In this document: positions 21,082-30,678 of the stretch, piece after piece
Position numbering within the stretch: the first letter of the stretch is position 1
Layout of the letters: each line of letters starts with the position of its first letter
Assembly: GCA_015179125.1 (NCBI GenBank)
Contig: WHVA01000027.1
Coordinates: 310,001 to 374,000 of the forward strand
Source of the DNA: Gautieria morchelliformis
Lineage: Eukaryota; Basidiomycota; Agaricomycetes; Gomphales; Gomphaceae
Direction: 5' to 3'
Length of the DNA: 64,000 bases
Made by a program: the position numbers and the translations under genes
Notes under the pieces: generated by a model
What the model was told of the DNA's origin: nothing
Database searches by the model: none
The model's input: the letters and a program-made list of their open reading frames with translations, nothing else

Positions 21082-21385
21082 ACAGAATAGCCTTCCGCGC
21101 TTCTGTCCCTGTGCAAAAATAACTCCGGCGCGTGTTTTTGAATTCGACGCCGGTGCCTGTAAATGTGGCCATGTTGCCCTTATCAGTTAGACGCCCTATA
21201 CTGATAAGGTTGTTCGGCACATCTGGTGCATGCTTGACGTCACGTCGTTTGATCATGTTCATCTTGGCGCCGACCTTGAATTCCATGTATATAGTGCCTC
21301 AGCCTTGTGTATGTAGTACCGCATCAGGTGAAATTCCTTCAATTTCTGATGGGTCCTCGGCATAGCTAGCGAAATCATTTCGGCT

Positions 21386-22294
21386 TCAGGCTATGTGTGT
21401 TGTTGCCGCTGAATCGGCTAGCCAGTCGGATGCAGATATAGCACTGTATGCTACCTCCTTAGATACAAACGCGAAGTCCTTTTCTTCCGCTTGTTTAACC
21501 ATTTCTTTGCTCCCTGATTTGAACCATTTCGGTGCTTGGCCTTCCTTGCCGCCACCTTTCGCCCAGCAGTCCTTCACATAATGACCCTTCTTGCCGCAAT
21601 TTCGGCACTTTCCCTTTGTTGCTCCTGAGTCATCTTTCCTGGGCCTGTGACGTTGTTGCGCCTTAAGCGCCGTCTGCCGTGCCGATCCAGCTTTCCGTGC
21701 TCGATCCTCATCGAGGACCCGAGCTATTAATATATCAGCTGTCGTCCCGGCTCCACTGGCGTTTACTGCCGTAATAAACGCCGACCAAGAATCTGGTAAT
21801 GACGTCAGCAACATGTTTGAGAACTCGGTGTCACTGAGGTAATGTCCTCGTGCATTGAGTTCCTGTTGAATGCCGCAGAGCTTGTGTATGTGCTCCTCCA
21901 TGTTCGCGCCGTCCTCGGCAAGCATCCGGAAGAAATCCCTTCGGAGATTTACAATCCCCACGGCTCCCTTACATTCAAATATCACTTGTAAACTAGTCCA
22001 TACAGCAAATGCAGACATTGTCTGATTGATGTAAACTGGTTGTTCATCAGCGACTCTGAGGCAAATCTCTTTTCTAGCCTTTTTGTCTTTCCTTCTCCAA
22101 TCGTCGATTTCCTGCTGCTCGGTCGCAGTGATGTTGTCGGCATCTGCCGGTCTCGGTTCCGTCTCCCTGCCGATAGCCACGTCCCACAGATATAAATCAT
22201 CGAGTATCCACTCGAGCCGCCGGCGCCACGCTGCGTAATTATCCCCGTTTAAGGGGTCGATCTTGTACGTGTTATTGCTACTCGACATGGTCAA
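21386..22294 (-). CDS. copia-1 gag with zinc knuckle
   Basis: 302 codons. The Gag domain of the UBN2/copia type begins LNGDNYAAWRRRLEWILDDL (residues 15-34). A CCHC zinc knuckle CRNCGKKGHYVKDC sits at 230-243, and DWLADSAATTHIA at the C terminus begins the protease. It forms the particle protein in functional relatives; here a fossil part. Confidence 0.85.
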   Translation of the reverse strand: MTMSSSNNTYKIDPLNGDNYAAWRRRLEWILDDLYLWDVAIGRETEPRPADADNITATEQQEIDDWRRKDKKARKEICLRVADEQPVYINQTMSAFAVWTSLQVIFECKGAVGIVNLRRDFFRMLAEDGANMEEHIHKLCGIQQELNARGHYLSDTEFSNMLLTSLPDSWSAFITAVNASGAGTTADILIARVLDEDRARKAGSARQTALKAQQRHRPRKDDSGATKGKCRNCGKKGHYVKDCWAKGGGKEGQAPKWFKSGSKEMVKQAEEKDFAFVSKEVAYSAISASDWLADSAATTHIA

Positions 22295-22365
22295 TCGGTA
22301 TTGAGTTGGTGGAGTATAGAGTGTAGTTGGAGTAAGCTAGATTCGTAATAGTTTTAGTTATGCGC

Positions 22366-22378
22366 GGGGCCCATAACC
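22366..22378 (-). promoter_or_regulatory. copia primer-binding site (initiator tRNA-Met type)
   Basis: Read on the minus strand it is GGTTATGGGCCCC, directly after the 5' LTR. It is complementary to the anticodon arm of initiator tRNA-Met, as known for copia and Ty5, which use a half-tRNA primer. Confidence 0.75.
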
Positions 22379-22523
22379 TGTGGAACGAAGGAGTAATAAT
22401 AAGCTGTTATATCACGATCTACTTGAGATCGTCTGCCTTTATATACAAAATATGATGTCCGTTACATTACTAATATCTTCGAGCTGCTGTGCCGATGCGA
22501 TGCCTGTGCACCAGCAAGGAGTG
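22379..22523 (-). repeat. copia-1 5' LTR, partial
   Basis: Matches the right part of the 223-bp copia-2 LTR (42619-42841) in reverse orientation, from TGTGGAACGAAGG up to GTGCACCAGCAA; beyond 22523 the similarity stops. Confidence 0.8.
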
Positions 22524-22570
22524 AGTTATATCGCCATTACTCACCCCGACACTACCCAGTGGTGTACACT

Positions 22571-22633
22571 GGTGGTCACCGGTGAGGGGTAGTCCCCCTC
22601 GGTGATCTATTCTCGTGCTCACCGGTGACCACC
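22571..22633. repeat. perfect 16-bp inverted repeat
   Basis: GGTGGTCACCGGTGAG at 22571-22586 and its complement at 22618-22633, with a 31-base spacer. It sits exactly where the copia-1 LTR is replaced by other DNA; possibly the end of a small DNA element. Confidence 0.7.
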
Positions 22634-22748
22634 CATCGGATCAGGTCACTATTGTAAGCCACAACGGGCTCCAATGGTCACCATTGAGTACTTAAACATA
22701 GTTAGAGTGCACTGTGGTGCACTGTCCCCTACTGCATTTTCTTGCTGT

Positions 22749-23006
22749 ATGACAGAGCCGCCGCCCAGACAGTCAGCGATGCGTAGCAGCTCACGCAATC
22801 GCAAGACCCCAGACCCACAACAGGTCATCATTGGTGACACTGCTGGGGCCACTGAGCCCAGTGCCGGTGCACCAACAACAAAGGCCAGCAAAGGTAAAAG
22901 ACGCAAAACTGCTGCAGAAAAAGCTGCGGAAGACGCCGCAGCTGCGTCTTCCGCTGAAGCCTCTGGGTTCGTTCAGATGCAGCATGGATTTTGCGTACAG
23001 CACTAA
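22749..23006 (+). CDS. N-terminal fragment of a low-complexity protein, probably transposon-derived
   Basis: From ATG at 22749: MTEPPPRQSAMRSSSRNRKT, then a Gly/Ala/Thr-rich linker and KGKRRKTAAEKAAEDAAAAS (basic then Ala/Glu-rich). The frame stops at 23006. Such basic, Ala-rich starts are common in N termini of basidiomycete transposon proteins, but nothing diagnostic follows because a gypsy LTR begins at 23070. Also possible: a host gene cut by the LTR. Confidence 0.3.
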   Translation: MTEPPPRQSAMRSSSRNRKTPDPQQVIIGDTAGATEPSAGAPTTKASKGKRRKTAAEKAAEDAAAASSAEASGFVQMQHGFCVQH

Positions 23007-23069
23007 CATGATGGTGGTGGCAGTGCTCTCAAGAAACTTATGGACAGCGGCCAAGCAGTGGACCCCCCC

Positions 23070-23440
23070 TGTCAGGGGACAGCCCGGTGGTTTCTTTTAT
23101 TTCCTTTATCTTCTGCCTTCCTCCTCCTTCACCTACTTGTTCTCACTTGTTCGTCCCTTCTCTTATTTCTGACATGTTCCCCCACCCATGTTCATGTCCA
23201 GTAGTCTGGCTTCCTCAGTAGCTGTATAGTTAGTTGCTTAGGTAAGGGGATCCTCACCCTATTCTCTTTGGATCCCCCTTACCAGGTGCGTAGGTCGCTT
23301 ATGTAGTTACTGAGTAGTGTCTTATATAACTTTGGATCCCCCTTACCAGTACTCTGTGTGACTCTCCACGAGCGGTAAGGTTGCCCTTACAGCAGAATAG
23401 GGTCACCCCATCGAGGACCGACGGTACGGTTGCGTGATTT
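23070..23440 (+). mobile_element. 5' LTR and leader of a chromodomain-type gypsy element, otherwise missing
   Basis: The LTR is 23070-23391 (TGTCAGGGGACA...GTTGCCCTTACA, 322 bp), a diverged relative of the gypsy-1/gypsy-2 LTR. It is followed by GCAGAATAGGG...GAGGACCGACGG (23392-23434), which matches the leader that follows the gypsy-1 5' LTR, so this is a truncated element and not a solo LTR. No target duplication (CCCCC against GCAGA), as expected. Parts: TATA at about 23225, hairpin arms 23241-23253 and 23270-23283, second right arm 23334-23347, and a PBS-like stretch 23394-23403 complementary to 23256-23265. Confidence 0.75.
23394..23403 (+). promoter_or_regulatory. putative self-priming primer-binding site
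   Basis: AGAATAGGGT, two bases after the LTR, is the exact reverse complement of ACCCTATTCT at 23256-23265, which lies just downstream of a TATA box and so near the expected RNA 5' end. The same arrangement with different bases is found in gypsy-1 and gypsy-2. Self-priming is known for Tf1/sushi relatives; its use here is inferred. Confidence 0.6.
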
Positions 23441-24201
23441 GAACACGGACGGATTTCCCGTGTTGCGATCCCTGCTTCCTACGCCATTCCCTCTCACACT
23501 GTGGAAGCCCACCGGTCTGTCAGCATCGTGCAAGTAACACGGAGTGAAACGCGACAAACGAGGGCCTTACAAAGCGACCACAGCCGCCTCACAAGACCCA
23601 GGCTCACTCCACCATCGTACTAGTAACGAAAGGCGTGAACGACAATTGTGGAGACCTCTGGTCGCGTGAGTCGAGAGTGCACCGTCCTCTGGTTTCAAGA
23701 CGACACTATAAAAGGCTGCTTGACGCAGTAGAGCGTACTGCCCTCTGAAGGCCAAGGCAGCGCTATAAACCCTACTCACACGCTCTTATCCTTCGACATA
23801 CCTACCATACGAACGCCTTGGTGTTGACTACATACCGCACATTCCCACCCACGACACCACACTTCAAGCCGCACTTCACACACCTTGAAACCGATCCTCA
23901 CCCCGACTCTCTCTTATACCCCACAATCGTCTTAATTGAATTCTCACCAAAGGAAGGAGCTGTGAAGAAGAAGTTGGAGGGAAGAGGAACAAGAACGGCT
24001 GGACATACCGCATGTACACACATCACGCACCTGCGATGCAGCTGTTACCTCTGTACGCCCTCTTGCATACCCATCTTCGCACTTGTCGACACTGCACACG
24101 TGTGCGTCTACGGCCCAGGAGATATCTGAAGGGATGGAAAAGGAGCAGAGATGGGTGAAGACAACCCTGGAAGGACTTGAAAAAGCTGTGGCTCCATAAA
24201 G
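23441..24201. other. no gene recognised; possible promoter
   Basis: CTATAAAAG at 23706-23714 and GCTATAAAC at about 23761 are TATA-like and precede the kinase pseudogene by some 500 bp. Reading frames here have no known motif. Confidence 0.35.
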
Positions 24202-25220
24202 ATGTCACGACGTACAGTCCCAAGAGCACGAGTACCCTGTTCAGAAACTTTGACCCGTTGGGAAAGGGTCCATGGACAACACAATCCTCGCCATATTCCT
24301 CACCATACGAACATGAGCCCTGAAAAGAGCCTTGAACTCTTTACCTACCGGCAATATCCCCTTCTAAAATCAATTGGATATTATCAGAAAGCGGGTTTGC
24401 ATCCAATACACATCGACGACGTTCTGCACAACCGTTATCGCATTGGAGATACGCCGCACTTAAAGTTCTTGCTGCCGATGTCTCTAAGGTTTCCGTAGTT
24501 GCCATCCTTTGCCGTCTCAAACAACGGCAGCTGAAGGATGGAGGCTCAACTGGTCAGGAATTCCTGGTGGAGTATTTGGATGACTTCAAGCTCGAAGGAC
24601 CAAATGGCATGCATCAATGTATTGTTACTGAAGTGCTTGGACCCAGCATAGGTGCTGATCTTGATGACATTTACGACGACGAAAAGTACCCAATAGACGT
24701 GGCAAAGAACGTCGTTGCACAAGTGATGCGTGGAGTCGCATACCTGCATAGCTGCGGGGTTGTCCATGGAGGCCTCACGCTGGAAACATCCTTTTCAGCA
24801 TACCTGGGAGAACCCCGCAAACAACCACTCTCCCGCTGAGATGGAAGGCCGGTTACATCCACCCCTCACGAACCGAATCCCCAGAGGCAGTACGTGTCAA
24901 AATATGTGATTTCGGAGACGCTTTCCTGTGGGATGGCAAACCCATGATAACTCAACTTCACATGCCTTGCGTCTACGCCGCACCAGGGATCATGCTTCAC
25001 GATCACGTTAGTCCTGCTGTGGACGTATGAGTGCTGGCTGTCCTCATGCACCTGATTCTGAGTGGAGGACCCCTTTGTTCTTTTCATGGCATGGGATTAA
25101 AAAGGAGGTCTTGAGAGAGATGGTGTTGCTGTCGGATAAGCTGCCGGATAGATGAAGTGGGAGGACAGATCAGAGTACTTCGACGAGAATGGTTCATTCA
25201 TTGGGGACAGGATGAAGTTA
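24202..25220 (+). pseudogene. SRPK-like protein kinase, degenerate
   Basis: Recognisable blocks in order: GYYQKAGLHPIHIDDVLHNR (24383-24440, the segment before the kinase core in SRPK relatives), ADVSKVSVVAILCRLKQRQL, EYLDDFKLEGPNGMHQCIVT then EVLGPSIGADLDDIYDD (24570-24680), AQVMRGVAYLHSCGVVHGGL (24717-24776), VKICDFGDAFLWDGKP (24893-24943), CVYAAPGIMLHDHVSPAVDV and VLAVLMHLILSGG. In functional SRPK kinases this enzyme phosphorylates Ser/Arg-rich proteins. Here the Gly-rich loop and catalytic Lys segment are missing, HRD/HGD reads HGG with the catalytic Asp lost, APE reads APG, and there are several stops and frameshifts (one stop right after SPAVDV). DFG is kept. A dead member of a kinase family that is often multicopy in agaricomycetes. 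Confidence 0.65.
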
Positions 25221-25488
25221 CCGCCTACATCGGGATCCCGCTCGTCGTCCTCGCACCCGCGTGATGGATGCTCATCAGCTTTGTCTCTCCATGCATGGGA
25301 ACCAGAGCCATGAACATCGCGCTCGCGCTCTCGATCTTTATCGCGATCAGACGAAGTTACCGCCTACATTGGGATCTCGCTTGTCGTCCTCGCGCCCGCA
25401 TGATGGATGCTCATCAGCTTTGTCTCTCCATGCACGGGAACCAGAGCCATGAACATCGCGCTCACGCTCTCGATCTTTATTGCGATCG
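25211..25488. repeat. 139-bp tandem duplication
   Basis: 25211-25349 and 25350-25488 are head-to-tail copies differing at about ten positions. On the minus strand the unit encodes an Arg/Asp-rich peptide (DRDRNKDRERERDVHGSGSR...). Confidence 0.85.
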
Positions 25489-25907
25489 CGATCGCGTCCT
25501 TTGGGTTCACGACGGGAGTCACGAGCCTCATCGCGGTCTCGGGTGCGTTCCATCCATCGCTCACGAGAAACACTCTGCTCACGACGAGAGCATTCCACTT
25601 TGGGACTGCGGTCTTGCTCAACTCCATGATGTTCCCATCTCGGCGAGAGTCTGGCCATGACGTGAGAACTATGTCAGAAAGTGGTTTCACCCCCTTCCTC
25701 CGCCCGCTTTCTCTTTTCACTGCGTCGCCCGCCATCTCTGTCTCTGTCATGATCTTTGTCTCTGTCAGCCCTATATCTTCCCTCTCGTGTGCCTAGCTGT
25801 CCGGACGAGGAAGCATTAGGAGCGAGAGAAGCCGAAAGATGGGGAGCAGAGTCGCGTTGCTGCGCGTACCGCGTACACAGATACCTGGCGCGAGGTTGTG
25901 CTACCAC
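25347..25907 (-). pseudogene. Arg/Asp-rich reading frame, possibly the tail of an RNA-processing protein
   Basis: One minus-strand frame from 25907 to 25347 is open except for a single TGA near 25674. It encodes SASLAPNASSSGQLGTREGR, YRADRDKDHDRDRDGGRRSE, then ERTRDRDEARDSRREPKGRD and RDRNKDRERERDVHGSGSR. RD/RE-rich tails like this occur at the C termini of splicing and mRNA-export proteins such as THO complex subunit 2. I see no domain that would fix the identity, and no upstream exon. It may be a gene end captured in the island, or only a low-complexity relic. Confidence 0.35.
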
Positions 25908-27222
25908 TCATGGACGAGGCCGCCACGAGAGACCCGCACAGCATGCAGGCCCGATGGCTCGCCGATCGCCACACTACATACCCGGACCTTGTCGGGGGTG
26001 ACTGCGTGCGTGGGCGACATGACCGTGACCTGCGTCGCCGACACGACACCCTCGTCATGCCCCGCGGTGCAGGCTCCTCCCATCCGCGATACGGCGAGAG
26101 CCACGACAGTCCTGCGCAGCGCATGCAGGTGCGAACGGTGCCGCGTGGCCCCCGTCTCCGTGCAGCACCATTTACCCAAGCGACCCGCACCCCTTCGCCC
26201 ACCACCCTGCAGCGTGACACCCCGCCCTCGCGCCCCTTGTCCCGCTCGTGTTACCTGTACCAGCTCCCGCCAACGCGCGAGCATATTCTCGCGCGCCGGA
26301 CACGAGCTGGAGGAAGAGGGAGAGCAGACAACGGGGATAGAGAAGAGAGAGACATCGGGCTGATGTGGTATAACGAGGGAGGATGTGGAGATGCAGATGG
26401 GAAGTGTGTAGGTGCTTGGCAGAACAGACACACTGGTGGCGCCCAGCTCCATATTCCCCATCCACACCCCTCAGAAACTCCGTAGACTGTACAGGCATGC
26501 CCCAGGCACCACAGTGACGTAGCTGTGCACCCTATCAGGCACACACTGACTGCATGAGGGCTCCTGTTCTGTCACCAAGTCACGGGGCCCGCAACCTCCT
26601 CTCTTCACTGCACTGCATTGTCTGCTAGTATGCGGCAGATCATGTGGGATGTTTAATGCCTCCGCCGCCTAGCCCTCCCATGCACTGGGTGGGTCAGGGT
26701 CCATTGTGAGCTGGTCATACTGCTGTTGGCACTGGGGTCAGCAGCGCACACCCATATTGATTGCCGTCGTGGGAAGTTGTGGGGTGCCCTTGCGCGAGCT
26801 GTACCGGGAGGGAGTTGGTGTATGGACGGCACCATGCAACGGGTGACTCAAGTGGTGGGTTGGGCAGCAGCATCAGCCATACTATTGCTGTGGTGTATGT
26901 GGCATTTTGGCAGCGGCAGTGCAGATGGAGAACACACAACCCTTACGTGCATCATTGCACTTGTCCATCCATGAGGGCCTGCTCCCATAACGATTTCTAT
27001 GCTGACCGTGTATACCCTTCCCCCTCCTGATGCATCCCAACAGCCTCGAGCACAGATGCAATGTCAACCAACTGTGAGACCTACCACCTTGCCACGCCTA
27101 CCCATGGTTGTCCAGTATTCCCCAGGGAAGGCAGGACACGGGGCGCCTAGACAAATGCAGCTGGGGTCACATGCATGAAGGAGAGTGATGGTATGAGAGG
27201 AAGTTGTCGTTGGGGCAGTGGT
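25908..27222. other. no gene recognised
   Basis: GC-rich from 25,908 to about 26,500, with overlapping frames of up to 195 codons on both strands, none with motifs I know. Frames this long are expected by chance in GC-rich DNA. From 26,500 to 27,222 nothing is recognisable. It ends at the left LTR of gypsy-1, where the flanking five bases GTGGT have no partner at the other end. Confidence 0.4.
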
Positions 27223-27702
27223 TGTAAGGGCAACCCTGGCTAGTCGTGGAGATCACACTACCACACAACTGACAAGGGGAAATCCAAAGTATGTATAAAT
27301 GAACAGAGCATACAAGAGAGGGGGTTCTCACCTGACAAGGGGAAATCCAAAGAGAAAAGTCTAAGGACCCCCAATGTCAGCGAGCCCGTATTATACTACG
27401 CTGCGCAGCCAGGGACAACACTTGGCACCCGCCATCAACCCTGCATCCCCCTGACCCTTGATCGACCCTTGATGCCACCTATTATGCGAGTCGCTTGATT
27501 TCCGACACTGTTCCGGGGCGGAAGTCGGAAATTGGAGTGGAACTGGCAAGGCGAACGGAACTGGTGGAAGTTCTCCCAGAAGCGGAATCGTTCCCGAAAG
27601 CGGATGCGGAGATGGAATCGGAACCGGAAGCGGAGTCGGAAATGGAGTCGGAACTGGGTGTGGTGTCGGAACTGGAAATGGAAAACAGGGTGTCCCCTGA
27701 CA
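27223..27702 (-). repeat. gypsy-1 3' LTR
   Basis: 480 bp, TG...CA. On the minus strand it has TATAATA at 27395-27389, hairpin arms (27380-27365 with 27348-27332), a second copy of the right arm (27285-27269), and a 170-bp stretch (27530-27700) packed with CGGAA/TTCCG. The polypurine tract AGAGGGGGGTGA adjoins it at 27703. Confidence 0.93.
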
Positions 27703-30166
27703 TCACCCCCCTCTAGCGTGCTGCGTCCTCGAAGCACGGGACACAAGGGATTGAAATGCCAGCGAGCGGATTCGGCGAGGGGCACCTGGATGTGTCCTAT
27801 AGAACTCCCGGAGTTTGTCAGGAGCGGAAACATCTTGCTCCGGGACCCAAGAATTCTCCTCGTACCCATACCCTTCCCATTTCACGAGGAATTGGAGTCG
27901 TCCTCGCACAAACCGGCTGTCCAGGATCCGTTCCACCACGTAGTGCTCTTCCCCATCTACAATTTCTGGCGGAGGTGGCGGATGAGCCTTCCGATGTGGA
28001 ATTGGGTCCTCAAGCATAGGGAGTAACTTCACCACGTTGAAGACGGGGTGGAGGCGGGACATGGACATCGGAAGTCGGAGGCGGTATGCATTCCGTCCAA
28101 CCCTCCGCGTCACTGTGAAGGGCCCAAGGTAGCGGTGGGCAAGCTTCTGTGAAGGGCGTGTGGTGCGGATGTCACTTGCATCTAGGTACACCTTGTCTCC
28201 AACTTGGTACTCTGGGGCAGGAACCCGGCGTTGGTTGTAGTACCTTGCCATGTCATCCTTGGCCTTTGCAAGGGCCGACTTGGCTTCCGAAAGGGTGGAG
28301 TCCATGCGGTCTCGGAACTCATTGACCGTCTCGAGTCGGGACTCAGCCTGGCGTGGTTCGAAGCCCATCCGCGGGTGTCGTCCGGAGTCAAGCATGAAGG
28401 GAGTCTGTTGTGTGGCGGAATGGACATGGTTGTTGTATTGGAATTCCGCCAGCGGAAGTAACTCATCCCAGTCATCCTGCCTCTCATTGACAAAGAGGCG
28501 GAGGTATTGCTCTAACTCCTGATTGACCCGTTCCGTCTGTCCGTCACCCTGCGGATGGTACGCTGTGGTGGTAGCCAGCTTTATGCCGAGCAGGCGGTAG
28601 AGCTCCCGAGTCAGTTCCGCGACAAACTGCGGACCTCGGTCGGAAACGACTTGCTTCGGGAGCCCATGCAACTTCCAGACATGTGCAAGGAACAGGCGGG
28701 CCGCTCCGAGGGCTGTGATCGTCGTGTGCGTCGGAATGAAGTGGGACACCTTGCTCACCGAATCCACGACGTTCATGATCGCGTCGTAGCCATGAGACTC
28801 TGGGAGTTCAACGATGAAGTCGACACTGATGGTGTCCCAGCGGGATTCGGGAATCGGGAGCGGAACAAGTTCTCCGACGGGCGGACGTCGTTGCGCTTTG
28901 GTTCGGAGACAAAGGTCACACGTCTTCACGTACTGTCCGATGTAGCGGGACATCTGAGGCCACCAGTAATTCCGAGCCACTAACTCCAGCGTCTTCCACC
29001 TGCCAGCATGCCCAGCGACCCGTGTGTCATGGTGCTGGGACACGATGCGACGGCGGAGGTCCGCCCCACCCGGAACATAGACCTTGCCTCTGAAGTGGAG
29101 CAGTCCATCACGTTCCGACCATTCCGCTGCCCGTACAGACCGTGAGTGCCCTTTCCGGAGTTCCTCCACTGCCTTCACCACCGACTCCTCCTTCTCTCCA
29201 TTCCGGTACTGCCTCCGGATATCCCGGAGCATTTCCGCTTCCGCCCCAACTGCAGTTACTCCTTCTAGGGCACGGATTGCAAAGAGACTTGGGCGGAGCA
29301 GTGTCATATCCGCGTTGTCTCCACTTCCGCTTCCGTGATCCGCGCGGCGGGATAGGGCATCGGGCTTGCCCATGGTGCGGCCGGGGCGGTGGTGGAGCAT
29401 GAAGTCAAACCGGGACAGGTGTAGGGACCACCGTGCTTGTCGTCGGTTCAGCTTCTTAGACGTGCGGAAATACTCGAGGTTCTTGTGGTCTGTCCAGATC
29501 TCAAAAGGGCATAGAGCACCCTCGAGGAAGTGTCGCCACTCCTCCAGCGCTCGGATGATTGCCAGCATCTCCTTGTCATGGATCTCATAGTTCCGCTCGA
29601 CCGGACTAAGGCTCTTAGAGAAGAAGGCAATCGGATGCCACCCCCCACCATCTTCCGATGACTGCTGTGACAAGACCGCTCCGGTAGCTGCGTCGGAAGA
29701 ATCCGCCTCGACTCGATAAGGGCGAGAGTCGTCGGGAAAGATCAGGACCGGAGCGGAAGTGATCAGCTCCTTGAGTTTGTCAAAGGAAGTCTGTTCCGGC
29801 TCTCCCCACCGCCATCCAACCTCCTTCTTGGTGAGGTCGAAGAGGGCACGGGCGTGGCAGGAGAAGTCCTTGATGAACCGCCGGTAGAAATTGACAAACC
29901 CAATGAAGGACTGGACCTCCTTCTTGTTTCGCGGCACGGGCCAATCCGATACACCGGAAACTTTGACTGGGTCCATTTCCACCTTCCCTTCCGACACAAT
30001 CACCCCAAGATACTCTATCCGCGTCCGCTCAAATTCGCACTTTTCCGGCTTGAGACACAGGTTGTACTCCCGGAGCCGTTCCAGCACTCTCCGCACGACT
30101 TCCCGATGTTCGGACATTGTTTTCGTGAAAATGAGGATGTCATCGAGGTAGACGCAGACAACCCTT
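27703..30166 (-). CDS. gypsy-1 pol, C-terminal part (RT end, RNase H, integrase, chromodomain)
   Basis: The frame begins at VCVYLDDILIF (the RT YLDD active site) next to the copia-3 insertion. RT thumb and RNase H follow (FFSKSLSPVERNYEIHDKE, IWTDHKNLEYF), then the integrase zinc finger (HHDTRVAGHAG...CDLCLRTKA), the integrase core (ISVDFIVELP, VSDRGPQFVAEL, YHPQGDGQTERVNQELE), and a chromodomain (HYVVERILDSRFVRGRLQFL then VKWEGYGYEENSWVPEQD, about residues 735-790). In chromoviruses this domain is known to bind heterochromatin marks and steer integration. Fossil part. Confidence 0.9.
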
Positions 30167-30678
30167 TGTTGGTGCATTTATGCTCCTGCACCAAAATCAA
30201 GCATAATATATCCAATTTGTTGTGTGGCCTTCCAATTTCTTCTCACATTGTTCTTGTATTATGCATCCATTTCTCTGGTTATTTTCGAAATTTTCCACTC
30301 ATTCCTTATCTCTCTATTTCATCTTGTTATTCCTACTTTCACAAGCGGCTGCACCCAGCGGAGTCTGAAATGACTTCGACGCGCGAGCTCTTGGGCGCTA
30401 AAGGGCCGGGTAGTAGTACATGCGCAGTGGAACACATTTCCCCCTCTCTCAGTGACCACTAAATTCACTGAGAGAGGCAAGTAAATTAGTCTAGTAGTCT
30501 TTGCATTTATTGACCTAGAAATGCTCTGTAGTGAATTGATTTCTAGGTAGTGTATAATATATTTAGAGTGACCACTAAATTCACTGAGAGAGTGAATTGA
30601 TTTCTAGTGAATTGATTTCTAGTCTATTCTTTTGAATAACAAGTCCATACCTACTGCCTATAATTCCTGTCCTCTACA
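30167..30678 (+). repeat. copia-3 5' LTR
   Basis: 512 bp, TGTTGGTGCATTTATGC...CCTCTACA. The right half holds repeated GTGAATTGATTTCTAG and GTGACCACTAAATTCACTGA motifs, the latter twice (near 30457 and 30570), each able to form a hairpin (AGTGA/TCACT). Confidence 0.93.

Larger units (their letters stand above)
18907..22523 (-). mobile_element. copia-1: truncated Ty1/copia element
   Basis: A minus-strand copia element of the same family as copia-2 and copia-4. Parts from right to left: a piece of the 5' LTR (22379-22523), primer-binding site (22366-22378), gag (21386-22294), protease and pol (about 19087-21400). The left end is lost within the RNase H region at about 18907, so there is no 3' LTR. 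The element is broken, with a small number of interruptions besides the truncation, and is of intermediate age. Confidence 0.9.

Noticed and set aside
23401-23480. Possible tRNA suggested by GGTTGCGTGATTTGAACAC
   Set aside because: No cloverleaf could be formed and no A box lies at the right distance; it follows the gypsy leader.
25839-26485. Several frames of 100-195 codons on both strands
   Set aside because: GC-rich DNA gives long chance frames; no domain, no consistent splice sites, and the frames overlap each other in opposite strands.
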